Shown piece after piece: positions 8,128 to 15,036 of a DNA stretch of 44,323 nt. The stretch comes from Anaerolineaceae bacterium UBA6073 (lineage in GTDB: Bacteria; Chloroflexota; Anaerolineae; Anaerolineales; Anaerolineaceae), in NCBI GenBank assembly GCA_002436085.1, contig DIXT01000013.1, forward strand, positions 1-44,323. Direction: 5' to 3'. The position numbers were made by a program, and so were the translations under genes. How positions within the stretch are numbered: the first letter of the stretch is position 1; each line of letters starts with the position of its first letter. The notes below the pieces were generated by a model, which was not told the DNA's origin, did not search any database, and worked only from the letters and a program-made list of their open reading frames with translations.

Positions 8128-8511
8128 TCAAGCGACCAATTCCAGCAGATTGCCTTCCGGGTCCTGCAGGCTGACCTCGTAATACCCGTCGCCTGTGACG
8201 CGCGGCCCGCTGAGAATCGGGCAGCCCGCCAGGGAGAGCACGCCGGTCAGCGCGTCCACCGCCTCGCGCGAACCAACTTGGAAGGCGATATGGGTGTATC
8301 CGAACGCCTGCGCGGCTTGGTCCCGTTCGCTCAGGCCCGGGCGGGTCATCAGCTCCAGGCGGGCCCCCGCGCCAAAGCTGAGGAAGTAAGTTTGCAGGCC
8401 GGTTTTGGGGTTGTGATACTTTTGGTTAGCTTGCGCGCCGAAAAAGCGCATGTAGAAATCCTTCATCGCTTCCAGGTCGCGGACGTAGAGGGCGGTGTGG
8501 CTGAGCTGCAT
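8128..8511 (-). CDS. VOC (glyoxalase I-like) family protein
   Basis: The 127-residue protein starts MQLSHTALYVRDLEAMKDFYMRF, the classic first beta-alpha-beta module of the vicinal oxygen chelate fold. The second module contains YTHIAFQVGSREAVDAL and ends YYEVSLQDPEGNLLELVA. His5, Glu in LELMT, His in THIAF and Glu in LLELVA are at positions that bind the metal in lactoylglutathione lyases. Substrate cannot be assigned from sequence: glyoxalase, antibiotic-binding and dioxygenase members look alike. It is co-directional with the broken adenylyltransferase gene, 15 bases downstream. Confidence 0.88.
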   Translation of the reverse strand: MQLSHTALYVRDLEAMKDFYMRFFGAQANQKYHNPKTGLQTYFLSFGAGARLELMTRPGLSERDQAAQAFGYTHIAFQVGSREAVDALTGVLSLAGCPILSGPRVTGDGYYEVSLQDPEGNLLELVA

Positions 8512-8652
8512 TGCGTCTCCTTCGCGAAATATGCGCCGTTTTGTGGGCGCTGCGCCGATAGCTATTGTTACGAGCCGTTGAACATTGTAAAATCATTGTA
8601 ATCTGATTTTCAATCCATCTGGCTTATTGCAGCCGCGGAGGGCAGCCCCGGA

Positions 8653-10191
8653 ATGAGCGTAAAACCAAAGCAGACCAAAGAAACCCCCAAACCGGCGCCG
8701 GCGCGCCTGCTGGAGCTGCTCATCCCGCTGGTGGGGGCGCTGGCGGTCATGCTGCCAGTCGCGCCGCCCTTCGCGCCCGGGGTGAACGATAATTCCGGCG
8801 TCTACCTGTATGCCGGCTGGCGCATCCTGCAGGGCGACCTGCCGTACCTGCAGCTCTGGGACCATAAGCCCCCGCTGGTGTTCTACATCAACGCCCTGGG
8901 CGCGGCGTTTTCTCCCGGCTCGCATTGGGGCATCTGGGCGCTGGAGCTCGCCGCATTGCTGCTCGCGGCGTATCTGGGCTATAAGCTCATCAAAGCGCAT
9001 TTTGGCTCGCTGGCTGCCGCGCTTGGCACGCTTTTGTGGCTGCATGCCCTGTTTTTCATCTTTTTGGGCGGCAACCAGACTACCGACTGGACTCTGCCGC
9101 TCCAGTTTGGCGCGCTGCTGCTTTTTTTACGCGCGGAAAACCACGAAAAGCCTGAACGCAGCTATCTCCTCATTGGCCTGTTGGGCGGGTTGGCCTTCCT
9201 GATCAAACAAACGGCTGTGGGCATCTGGCTGGCGATTGGCGTTCTGCTGCTGGCCTGGGCGCTGCGGCGCAAACCCAAGGCCTGGCGCAAGCTGGGGCTG
9301 ATAGCGGCCGGGGCGCTGGTCGTTGTGTTGGCGGCGGCTATGTACTTCCTTAGCCGGGGGGCGCTGGCGCAAGCCTGGGATGCCGCCTTTGCCTATAACT
9401 TTCACTTTTCGGCCTCGGCCGTCCAAAGCCTGGGGGACCGGCTGCGCAACGCCTTTGACCTGAGCTACATCGCGCGCCTGCCGATTTTCCCCATCGCGCT
9501 GTTGGGCGTCCTGGCGAGCGTCTTCTTCCCGCACAAAAAGCAGGAGCCGCTCAAGCGCAGTCTGTTCGCGCTGATGCTGCTGGACGGCGTGCTGGAGTTG
9601 GGTTTAATCCTGATGACCGGCGATGTGAGCAAATATTACTTCGAGACCATCCTGCCTGTGCTGGCGCTCTTCAGCGCGGCCGCGTTTTCCGTGTTGGACC
9701 AGTGGCTGGCGGTTTCGGGCGGGAAAAAGACTTCGCGCTGGGCGGTTGGCGCCCTGGCTATTGCGCTGCTGGCGCTGGGCTTCGGGCTGGAGACCGCGGA
9801 GCGCGCGGGCGTATACCAGCAGACCCTGACTGCCCGGCAGGCCGCCATCCGCTACGTCCAAGAGCACACCAGCCCTGAGGATACAGTCCTGGTCTGGCGG
9901 GACACGCGCGTGAACTACTTTGCCCAACGCGAAAGCCCCACGCGCTACCTGGTGATGCGCCCCCTGATGGACGCGGATGCTGCCGGGCAGGCGCGCGCGC
10001 TGGAGTTTCTGGATGAGCTTTTGGCTGCCAGGCCTGTGCTGATGATTGACACAAAACTTGAGGGCTGGGGCTTCCTGGACTTCCCCGGGGAGAATAAACT
10101 GATAGAAGAAAAAGTGCGGCTGTTAATGTCGTATTACGAGCCGGAAGAAATGATTGACGATTGGGTGGTATACCGGCGTATTCAGAAGTAG
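8653..10191 (+). CDS. Integral membrane glycosyltransferase, GT39/ArnT-like
   Basis: The 512-residue protein has about ten to twelve hydrophobic segments and the periplasmic-loop signature of GT-C enzymes near its start: PGVNDNSGVYLYAGWRILQG, then LPYLQLWDHKPPLVFY. The acidic residue in the first loop is the usual catalytic or metal-associated position. Such enzymes transfer sugars from polyprenyl-phosphate carriers to lipid, protein or glycan acceptors on the outer face of the membrane. Acceptor and sugar are unknown. A soluble C-terminal part (about 395-512) follows the membrane domain. GGAGGG lies upstream of the ATG with a rather long gap. Confidence 0.85.
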   Translation: MSVKPKQTKETPKPAPARLLELLIPLVGALAVMLPVAPPFAPGVNDNSGVYLYAGWRILQGDLPYLQLWDHKPPLVFYINALGAAFSPGSHWGIWALELAALLLAAYLGYKLIKAHFGSLAAALGTLLWLHALFFIFLGGNQTTDWTLPLQFGALLLFLRAENHEKPERSYLLIGLLGGLAFLIKQTAVGIWLAIGVLLLAWALRRKPKAWRKLGLIAAGALVVVLAAAMYFLSRGALAQAWDAAFAYNFHFSASAVQSLGDRLRNAFDLSYIARLPIFPIALLGVLASVFFPHKKQEPLKRSLFALMLLDGVLELGLILMTGDVSKYYFETILPVLALFSAAAFSVLDQWLAVSGGKKTSRWAVGALAIALLALGFGLETAERAGVYQQTLTARQAAIRYVQEHTSPEDTVLVWRDTRVNYFAQRESPTRYLVMRPLMDADAAGQARALEFLDELLAARPVLMIDTKLEGWGFLDFPGENKLIEEKVRLLMSYYEPEEMIDDWVVYRRIQK

Positions 10192-10221
10192 GGTTTCCCC
10201 TTTAAAAACCGACAATAAAAT

Positions 10222-10863
10222 TCACTCCGCCGGATTGGTCTTAAAGACGTCATCCCAAAACCAGGTGGAAACCCCATATTTGGCATTGTGCGTCTTGAAG
10301 TGATGCGCCATGTGGTGCCGGCGCAGCTTGCGGAAGTAAGCGCCTTTCAGGCTGAAATGGTGCAGCGCGTAGTGGGTCATGTCGTAGATGACATAGCCGA
10401 ACAAGAATCCGCCCGTAATTCCATCCACATACCCGGGCGCGCCAAACAGCCTGCCAACTACCAACCAGAACAGCCCGTAAAACAGCGCCGCCATGGGCAG
10501 GCTGACCACCGGGGGCATGACCAGGCGCGTTTTCTCGCGTGGTTGGGCGTGGTGCACGCCGTGCATCAGGAATAGAAAGCGCTGCATGCGCTCGCTGGGG
10601 TTGGCGGGTTTGAAGTGAAACACAAAACGGTGCAGCAGATATTCCGCCAGCGGCCATATGAGCAAGCCAATCACAAAAGCCAGCGGGACCTTCCACCAGG
10701 CTGCCGGGTTAAACCGCGCCGCGCGCCAGAGCAGAAATCCAATCAACGGCAGGAACACCACCAGCACCGCTGCCGGGCTGATGTGCGTGAAGAACTCGAG
10801 AAAGTCCGACTTAAACAGACGGATGACGGGCTCTGGCTGGGTTAGGGTGTTTTCGTTGGGCAT
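10222..10863 (-). CDS. Fatty acid hydroxylase / sterol desaturase family membrane protein
   Basis: The 213-residue protein has four hydrophobic segments and the eight-histidine di-iron signature of the superfamily: HRFVFH (about residues 98-103), HGVHH (about 121-125), HYALHH and HHMAHH near the C terminus. The order and spacing fit the fatty acid 2-hydroxylase (Scs7/FA2H-like) branch. The likely reaction is oxygen-dependent hydroxylation of a lipid acyl chain in the membrane. Substrate is not visible from sequence. GAGGAG precedes the ATG and a TATAAT lies further upstream. It converges with the glycosyltransferase gene, with 30 bases between the stops. Confidence 0.88.
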   Translation of the reverse strand: MPNENTLTQPEPVIRLFKSDFLEFFTHISPAAVLVVFLPLIGFLLWRAARFNPAAWWKVPLAFVIGLLIWPLAEYLLHRFVFHFKPANPSERMQRFLFLMHGVHHAQPREKTRLVMPPVVSLPMAALFYGLFWLVVGRLFGAPGYVDGITGGFLFGYVIYDMTHYALHHFSLKGAYFRKLRRHHMAHHFKTHNAKYGVSTWFWDDVFKTNPAE

Positions 10864-10897
10864 TAATGTCTCCTCAAAGAGCGGGGTTGCGGACAGA

Positions 10898-10903
10898 ATT
10901 ATA
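10898..10903 (-). promoter_or_regulatory. -10 box of the fatty acid hydroxylase gene
   Basis: TATAAT on the minus strand, 34 bases upstream of the start codon, with GAGGAG as ribosome binding site in between. Confidence 0.5.
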
Positions 10904-10954
10904 CTCTGCCGTTTTGGGTTCTGCGAAGCTCAAGAAGCAATACGCGTGCGATTT

Positions 10955-11857
10955 TCAGGGAGTAAGGTCCGACGCGCAGCGGAAGCCGACATCCGAGCCG
11001 TTGTGAAAGGTAAGTTCAAAGCTGCGCCCTGCAACGCGCAGGTAGGGCGCTCTGCTGGCCCAACTGCCGCCGCGCAGTACTTTCTCTGTATCCCCTTGCG
11101 GTCCGCTGGGGTCAACGGCAGGGGACTCGGCGTAGTAGCTCTCGGAATACCAATCGCTCACCCATTCCCACACGTTGCCGGCCATATCCTCCGCGCCAAA
11201 GCCCGACGCGCCGTCCGCGTGCGCGCCGACCACGCTGGTATCGCCAAGGCACAATTGCCCGGAGAGGGGGTCGAAGGCGTTTACCAGGATGCAGCTGGGT
11301 TCGTCGTTCCCCCAGGGGAAGGCTGCGTTTATGCCTCCCCGGGCTGCTTTTTCCCATTCTGCTTCGGTCGGCAGGCGTTTGCCCGCCCATTGGCAGAATA
11401 CGTTGGCGTCCTTCCAACTCACGTTAACCACCGGGAAATCCGCGAAGGCAGGCTCGTCGTAGTAATGGTCGCGCGTTTCGGAGGAAACAACGGACGGAGC
11501 CCGGCAGGCACCTGCCAGCACGCATTCAGCATAGCGCGCGTTGCTCACCTCGTAGCGGTCGATAAAGAATGCTTTAAGCGTCACGGTATGGATGGGCAGT
11601 TCATCTGGCGGGCAGGAAAAGCCGCCGTTGCGGGCCGGGTCGCAGCCCATCTGGAATTCTCCGGCCGGGATGAAGACCATGCCCTCCGGCGCTGGCGGGG
11701 TAAGCAGCGCTGCCGTCGGGAGGGCAGGCTGGGTAGGTGCGGCGGCGTCTGTTAGCTCAACCGGGACTGTGCTTGTGGGCGCAGGTTGAGCCGGCGCGCA
11801 GGCGGAGAACAGAAATGTGAGCAGAAAAACTTGCAAGAAAAAGCGGGCGGTTTTCAT
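10955..11857 (-). CDS. Lipoprotein with formylglycine-generating-enzyme-like (SUMF1) domain
   Basis: The 300-residue protein begins with a lipoprotein signal (FLLTFLFSAC, Cys at residue 19), then a Pro/Thr/Ala linker. The FGE-sulfatase domain covers about residues 58-298: GMVFIPAGEFQMG, FFIDRYEVSNARYAECV, FPVVNVSWKDANVFCQWAGK, RLPTEAEWEKAARGG, FPWGNDEPS, EDMAGNVWEWVSDWY, VLRGGSW and the final VGFRCA. Many bacterial members are not sulfatase activators but binding or modification proteins, and no sulfatase is nearby, so true activating activity is uncertain. The protein should be outside the cell, anchored by lipid. AGGAC precedes the ATG and TATAAT lies at 11896-11901. Confidence 0.9.
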   Translation of the reverse strand: MKTARFFLQVFLLTFLFSACAPAQPAPTSTVPVELTDAAAPTQPALPTAALLTPPAPEGMVFIPAGEFQMGCDPARNGGFSCPPDELPIHTVTLKAFFIDRYEVSNARYAECVLAGACRAPSVVSSETRDHYYDEPAFADFPVVNVSWKDANVFCQWAGKRLPTEAEWEKAARGGINAAFPWGNDEPSCILVNAFDPLSGQLCLGDTSVVGAHADGASGFGAEDMAGNVWEWVSDWYSESYYAESPAVDPSGPQGDTEKVLRGGSWASRAPYLRVAGRSFELTFHNGSDVGFRCASDLTP

Positions 11858-11895
11858 GGCGTTTTGTCCTCGTGGAAAACAGGAGCAGCACTTGA

Positions 11896-11901
11896 ATTAT
11901 A
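11896..11901 (-). promoter_or_regulatory. -10 box of the FGE-like lipoprotein gene
   Basis: TATAAT on the minus strand, 38 bases upstream of the start codon. A -35 is not clear. Confidence 0.5.
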
Positions 11902-11992
11902 GCGGAAACAAGGGCAGGCAAGGGCGCTGGATGCCAGCAGCGCAAAAACGAAGATGATAGTAAAATCAAGGCTTGAATTGAGAACCTGCCTT

Positions 11993-12811
11993 ATGGAAAT
12001 GTCCGCTTTCCCAAAAATCAGTATTGTGACCTGTACTTACAACAGCGAAAAGTACCTGCGCAACGCGTTGGATTCTGTGGAGCGGCAAAGCTACGGCAAC
12101 ATTGAACACATCATCAATGATTCCTACTCCACTGACGGCACGCCTGAAATTATCCAGGATTACATGGCGCGCAATGCCGGGCGCTACCCGATCCGCTGCA
12201 TCCAATCCGAAGCAAAAGGGGTGGCCAACGCGCTGAATACCGCCACGGCGTTTGCCACTGGCGATCTGATCCACTACTTGCATTCCGACGATTATTATCT
12301 CGACGCGCACGCGCTGGAACGCGCCGCGCGCCCATTCCATAATAATCCCGGACTGGTGTGGCTGACCGGCAACTTTCTGGTGGAAATCCGCGGCAGGCGT
12401 TATAAACTTCCGCAGACCCTGCTCCTGCGCCGGGACGCGCAGCGCGCGATTTCGGCGATGAACCTGATTTCGCATGAGAACACCATGATGCGCCGCGAGG
12501 CCGTGCTGCAGTACGGCGGCTTTAACGAGACCAAAGGCTATGTGGTCGAATACAGCCTATGGCTAAAGCTGATTAAAGATCACCGCCCGCTGGTAGTGGA
12601 TGACCAGTTCACGGTGTTTATCATCCACAAAGGCAGCACTTCCACCGGCAATCTGTGGCGCTTTAGCAAGGCGATCTTCCGCGCGTTCCGCACGCAGCAC
12701 AAGGAAAAGGTCATCCCGTTTATGGGGTATTACCCGGACAAGCGCATTTATAAAGTCTGGAAGTTTGTGCAGAAACAACTGCAGGGCTGGCAGTTGACCT
12801 GGTTGGGATAA
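11993..12811 (+). CDS. Family 2 glycosyltransferase
   Basis: The reading frame is open from 11954, but the family homology starts just after the ATG at 11993 (MEMSAFPKISIVTCTYNSEKY), giving 272 residues. The GT-A fold signatures are clear: IVTCTYNSEKYLRNALDSVERQ, HIINDSYSTDGT, and DLIHYLHSDDYY, where SDD is the DxD-type metal and sugar-nucleotide site. The mid region LLRRDAQRAISAMNLISHENTMMRREAVLQYGGF is the usual acceptor-side helix pair. No membrane segment is visible, so it should be cytoplasmic. Donor and acceptor are unknown; surface polysaccharide synthesis is the common role. No strong ribosome binding site precedes either start. Confidence 0.88.
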   Translation: MEMSAFPKISIVTCTYNSEKYLRNALDSVERQSYGNIEHIINDSYSTDGTPEIIQDYMARNAGRYPIRCIQSEAKGVANALNTATAFATGDLIHYLHSDDYYLDAHALERAARPFHNNPGLVWLTGNFLVEIRGRRYKLPQTLLLRRDAQRAISAMNLISHENTMMRREAVLQYGGFNETKGYVVEYSLWLKLIKDHRPLVVDDQFTVFIIHKGSTSTGNLWRFSKAIFRAFRTQHKEKVIPFMGYYPDKRIYKVWKFVQKQLQGWQLTWLG

Positions 12812-12860
12812 AGTTTTGCGCGGCCGCGCTTATAGTTCTTGGGGGAAGTTAAATAAAAAA

Positions 12861-12933
12861 TGACCCTGCTGGGACTCGAACCCAGAACCTAACGCTTAAG
12901 AGGCGCTTGCTCTGCCAATTGAGCTACAGGGCC
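12861..12933 (-). tRNA. tRNA-Lys (anticodon CTT)
   Basis: The minus strand folds into a standard cloverleaf of 73 nt. The acceptor stem is GGCCCTG with CAGGGTC (one G-U) and discriminator A; the D stem is GCTC/GAGC. The anticodon loop is CTCTTAA (anticodon CTT) and the T loop TTCGAGT. CCA is not encoded; a T-rich run follows the 3' end. A TATAAT on the minus strand (12947-12952) lies just upstream. Confidence 0.96.
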
Positions 12934-12967
12934 AATTTGTGTGCGAATTATAGCACACCAGCCTGAC

Positions 12968-12994
12968 AAAAAGGTCTCTGGGATTGCCAGAGAC
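12968..12994 (-). terminator. Rho-independent terminator downstream of tRNA-Asn
   Basis: On the minus strand GTCTCTGG pairs with CCAGAGAC around a five-base loop and is followed by CTTTTT. It lies 15 bases after the 3' end of tRNA-Asn, so the two tRNAs are probably separate transcription units. Confidence 0.8.
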
Positions 12995-13009
12995 ACTTCA
13001 GGCTTTCAG

Positions 13010-13082
13010 CTCCCCGGAGAGGACTCGAACCTCTAACCTAGCGGTTAACAGCCGCCCGCTCTGCCGATTGAGCTACCAGGGA
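13010..13082 (-). tRNA. tRNA-Asn (anticodon GTT)
   Basis: A 73-nt cloverleaf on the minus strand: acceptor TCCCTGG with CCGGGGA (one T-G pair), discriminator G, D stem GCTC/GAGC, anticodon loop CTGTTAA with anticodon GTT, and T loop TTCGAGT. CCA is not encoded. It has its own consensus promoter upstream and terminator downstream. Confidence 0.96.
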
Positions 13083-13093
13083 AGGCAAACGGT

Positions 13094-13122
13094 ATTATAC
13101 GAGCTTGACCGGGGAGTGTCAA
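13094..13122 (-). promoter_or_regulatory. Perfect consensus sigma-70-type promoter of tRNA-Asn
   Basis: On the minus strand TTGACA (13117-13122) and TATAAT (13094-13099) are separated by exactly 17 bases. The predicted transcription start lies only a few bases before the mature tRNA 5' end at 13082. Confidence 0.93.
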
Positions 13123-13214
13123 GCATTCCGGGCGTTTGGTTTACCCTGTTTTCTGCTGACATCTCCCCGGAGTGAAACCAAGCAGGGCGCTCCCAGGCAG
13201 GGCGCGCGAGGAAT

Positions 13215-13616
13215 TTAGTGCAGTTTCTCGGTATGATCGATAAGCTGACCGGCGGCGTATGCCCGGATTGCCTCTTCGATATCGCGCAGGTCGGTCACAA
13301 CCGGTTGGATATTCAGGCGGCGCATGCTTTCGTAGGCGCCGTAGCCCATGCCGCCGCAAATAAGCGCGGCGCAATCCTGAATTGTGTCTGTCATGCTGAT
13401 ATGTTTCTCATGTGAGTCATCATCCCGTCCATGTACCTGGCCGGCGGAGTGTTTTGCGTGTTCTCCGGCCTGTTGGAATTGATTATGTCCTTGCTTGGGG
13501 CGCAGCTCGCGGTTCACTTCTTTGCCGTCCTCAAGGGTAACGACCAGATAATATGGGGCACGCCCGAAGTGCTGGCTGATGCTCTTGCCGTCATCTGTAA
13601 TCAGTGCTATTTTCAT
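13215..13616 (-). CDS. NifX/NifB-type iron-molybdenum cluster-binding domain protein
   Basis: The 133-residue protein starts MKIALITDDGKSISQHFGRAPYYLVV, which matches the dinitrogenase iron-molybdenum cofactor domain: a short beta strand, then HFGRA. The second half has DCAALICGGMGYGAYESMRR and a closing helix AIRAYAAGQL. The middle (about residues 45-75) is His-rich and hydrophilic. In nitrogenase systems this domain binds Fe-S or FeMo cofactor precursors, but stand-alone members are widespread in anaerobes that do not fix nitrogen, and no nif gene is present here. A metal or cluster-binding role is inferred. GGAGA precedes the ATG and TATAAT lies at 13638-13643. Confidence 0.88.
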   Translation of the reverse strand: MKIALITDDGKSISQHFGRAPYYLVVTLEDGKEVNRELRPKQGHNQFQQAGEHAKHSAGQVHGRDDDSHEKHISMTDTIQDCAALICGGMGYGAYESMRRLNIQPVVTDLRDIEEAIRAYAAGQLIDHTEKLH

Positions 13617-13637
13617 TGTTTCTCCATTTCGATGCCT

Positions 13638-13643
13638 ATTATA
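13638..13643 (-). promoter_or_regulatory. -10 box of the NifX-like gene
   Basis: TATAAT on the minus strand, 21 bases before the start codon and downstream of the terminator of the preceding gene, so the NifX-like gene probably has its own promoter. Confidence 0.5.
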
Positions 13644-13655
13644 TGACTATAAAAC

Positions 13656-13690
13656 AAAAAAACCAGCACGCGATGCAAATCGCGTGCTGG
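13656..13690 (-). terminator. Rho-independent terminator of the exported Cys-containing protein gene
   Basis: CCAGCACGCGAT pairs perfectly with ATCGCGTGCTGG around a four-base loop (13663-13690). On the minus strand a run of seven T follows, about 27 bases after the stop codon. Confidence 0.92.
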
Positions 13691-13716
13691 TAAAGCTTAT
13701 TGACTAAGCCGTTGAC

Positions 13717-14106
13717 TTAGTTGCCTTTGCCAGTACGGGTCCGGGTCTCGGCGCCTGTGCCAGGTTCAGCGCCGCAGCTTCCGTCGCGCAGCTGTTGACG
13801 TATTTGGGTCTGATCCATCGTGCAGGTGCCGTCGTTCGGGCAGGATTCAACGCCCTGGTTGCCAAGCTGGAATTGCCGGCCGGCGCCGTCTTCGCCCCAG
13901 CCAAAGTGGTCCTGGCTGCCGTCGCATGTTCCGTCACAGGTTCCGTTGGTTCCGTCCCAACCTGCGAGGTAGACCATGGGGTCTGCCAGTGTGTCCGCCA
14001 AAACGCCGGCCTCAGCTTTTTGCGCGGAGACTGCGCTAACCGTGCCGAAGATTGCCACACCAAGAACCAGGGTTACGATTGCGAGGGTCATCATTGTCTT
14101 TTTCAT
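13717..14106 (-). CDS. Small exported Cys/Gly/Asp-containing protein of unknown function
   Basis: The 129-residue protein has a clear signal peptide (MKKTMMTLAIVTLVLGVAIF, probable cleavage near SAVSA-Q at about residue 28). The mature part carries five cysteines (57, 61, 89, 95, 111) set in Asp-Gly-Thr/Ser repeats such as DGTNGTCDGTCDGS, NDGTCTMD and DGSCG, and ends in a Gly/Thr/Arg tail. The short Asp-Gly repeats could bind a divalent cation and the cysteines could form disulfides or bind a metal, but I recognise no family. AAGGAG precedes the ATG. It is divergent from a two-component system and shares with it an intergenic region holding regular direct repeats, so it is a candidate target of that system. 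Confidence 0.75.
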   Translation of the reverse strand: MKKTMMTLAIVTLVLGVAIFGTVSAVSAQKAEAGVLADTLADPMVYLAGWDGTNGTCDGTCDGSQDHFGWGEDGAGRQFQLGNQGVESCPNDGTCTMDQTQIRQQLRDGSCGAEPGTGAETRTRTGKGN

Positions 14107-14190
14107 AGTTATTTCACTCCTTCATATTGTCCGGCAAAATGTTTATTGCCGTTGATGTTCATCAATATATCCTGTTGATGTTTGCACGTG

Positions 14191-14219
14191 GTGAAGAGAA
14201 TGTGAAGAACTGATGAAGA
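14191..14219. promoter_or_regulatory. Three direct repeats at exact 11-bp spacing, candidate response-regulator site
   Basis: GTGAAGA at 14191-14197 and 14202-14208, and ATGAAGA at 14213-14219, are spaced by exactly 11 bases. OmpR/PhoB-type regulators bind as dimers to such head-to-tail half sites. The site lies between the exported protein gene (minus) and the two-component genes (plus). A second pair, TTGATGTT at 14152 and 14174, is 22 bases apart in the same interval, and the first member is part of the palindrome TTGATGTTCATCAA. Confidence 0.55.
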
Positions 14220-14348
14220 TCGGCTCTTTTGGGCGCGCAGTACAGGCTGAAGGATTAACAATGCGGGAAGATTGGGTACACTATAGGAAAAGGATATCCA
14301 TCCGCTGTTATGTCCAAAAGCGGGTGGCGGCTTCAGGATCAGGTCACT

Positions 14349-15035
14349 ATGTCACTTATTCTTATTGTGGAAGACGAAAAAGAACTCAATAAAGTACTGC
14401 AGGCTTATCTGACGCGGGCGGGCTACCGCGCGATTGGAGCATTTAGCGGGGATGAGGGGCTGCGACTGTATGAACAGGAAAAGCCCGACCTCGTGCTGCT
14501 GGACCTGAACCTGCCGGGCCGGGATGGGCTGGAACTTGCCCGGGAGATGCGCAAAAGCAGGGACGTGCCAATTATCATGGCGACCGCCCGGGTGGATGAG
14601 ATTGACCGCCTGATCGGGCTGGAGTTGGGCGCGGATGATTACGTCGCCAAACCATACTCACCGCGCGAGATTGTGGCGCGCGTGAAGGCGGTTTTGCGGC
14701 GCGGCGCCCGGGTGCCGGAGCCGGCTGCCGTCCTGACGCTTGGAAAGCTGCGTCTGGACACGGAAGCGCACAGCACGAGCCTGGGAGGAAAAGCGCTGGA
14801 GCTGACCCCGACCGAGTTTGGCATGCTGCAGCTGCTGGTTTCCCAACCGGGCAGGGTTTTCACGCGGTTGCAGCTTCTGGAGGCAGCCCAGGGCAACAGC
14901 TACGAGGGCTACGAGCGCAGTGTGGACGTGCACATCAAGAACTTGCGCCGGAAACTCAAAGAGGCGGACCCAGGGCGGCAATATATTGAAACAGTTTTTG
15001 GGGTTGGTTACCGCGCCAGCCGGATAGAGAGTTAG
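14349..15035 (+). CDS. OmpR/PhoB-family response regulator
   Basis: The start at 14349 (MSLILIVEDEKELNKVL) is preferred because the receiver domain begins there; the frame is open 13 codons further upstream. The receiver domain (about residues 1-120) has acidic Glu8, Asp9 and the phosphoacceptor Asp52 (VLLDLNLPGRDG), a switch Thr/Ala region, and Lys in DYVAKPYSPREI. The winged-helix DNA-binding domain (about 130-228) ends VDVHIKNLRRKLKEADPG, QYIETVFGVGYR. The cognate kinase follows one base after the stop. It probably binds the 11-bp repeats at 14191-14219 and controls its own operon, the divergent exported protein, or both. Confidence 0.95.
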   Translation: MSLILIVEDEKELNKVLQAYLTRAGYRAIGAFSGDEGLRLYEQEKPDLVLLDLNLPGRDGLELAREMRKSRDVPIIMATARVDEIDRLIGLELGADDYVAKPYSPREIVARVKAVLRRGARVPEPAAVLTLGKLRLDTEAHSTSLGGKALELTPTEFGMLQLLVSQPGRVFTRLQLLEAAQGNSYEGYERSVDVHIKNLRRKLKEADPGRQYIETVFGVGYRASRIES

Positions 15036-15036
15036 G

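Noticed and set aside
10658..11755. Plus-strand frame of 365 codons
   Set aside because: It is the shadow of the FGE-like lipoprotein and the fatty acid hydroxylase on the minus strand.
13215..13616. Evidence for nitrogen fixation
   Set aside because: A single NifX-like domain protein without any nif gene nearby is common in anaerobes and is not enough.
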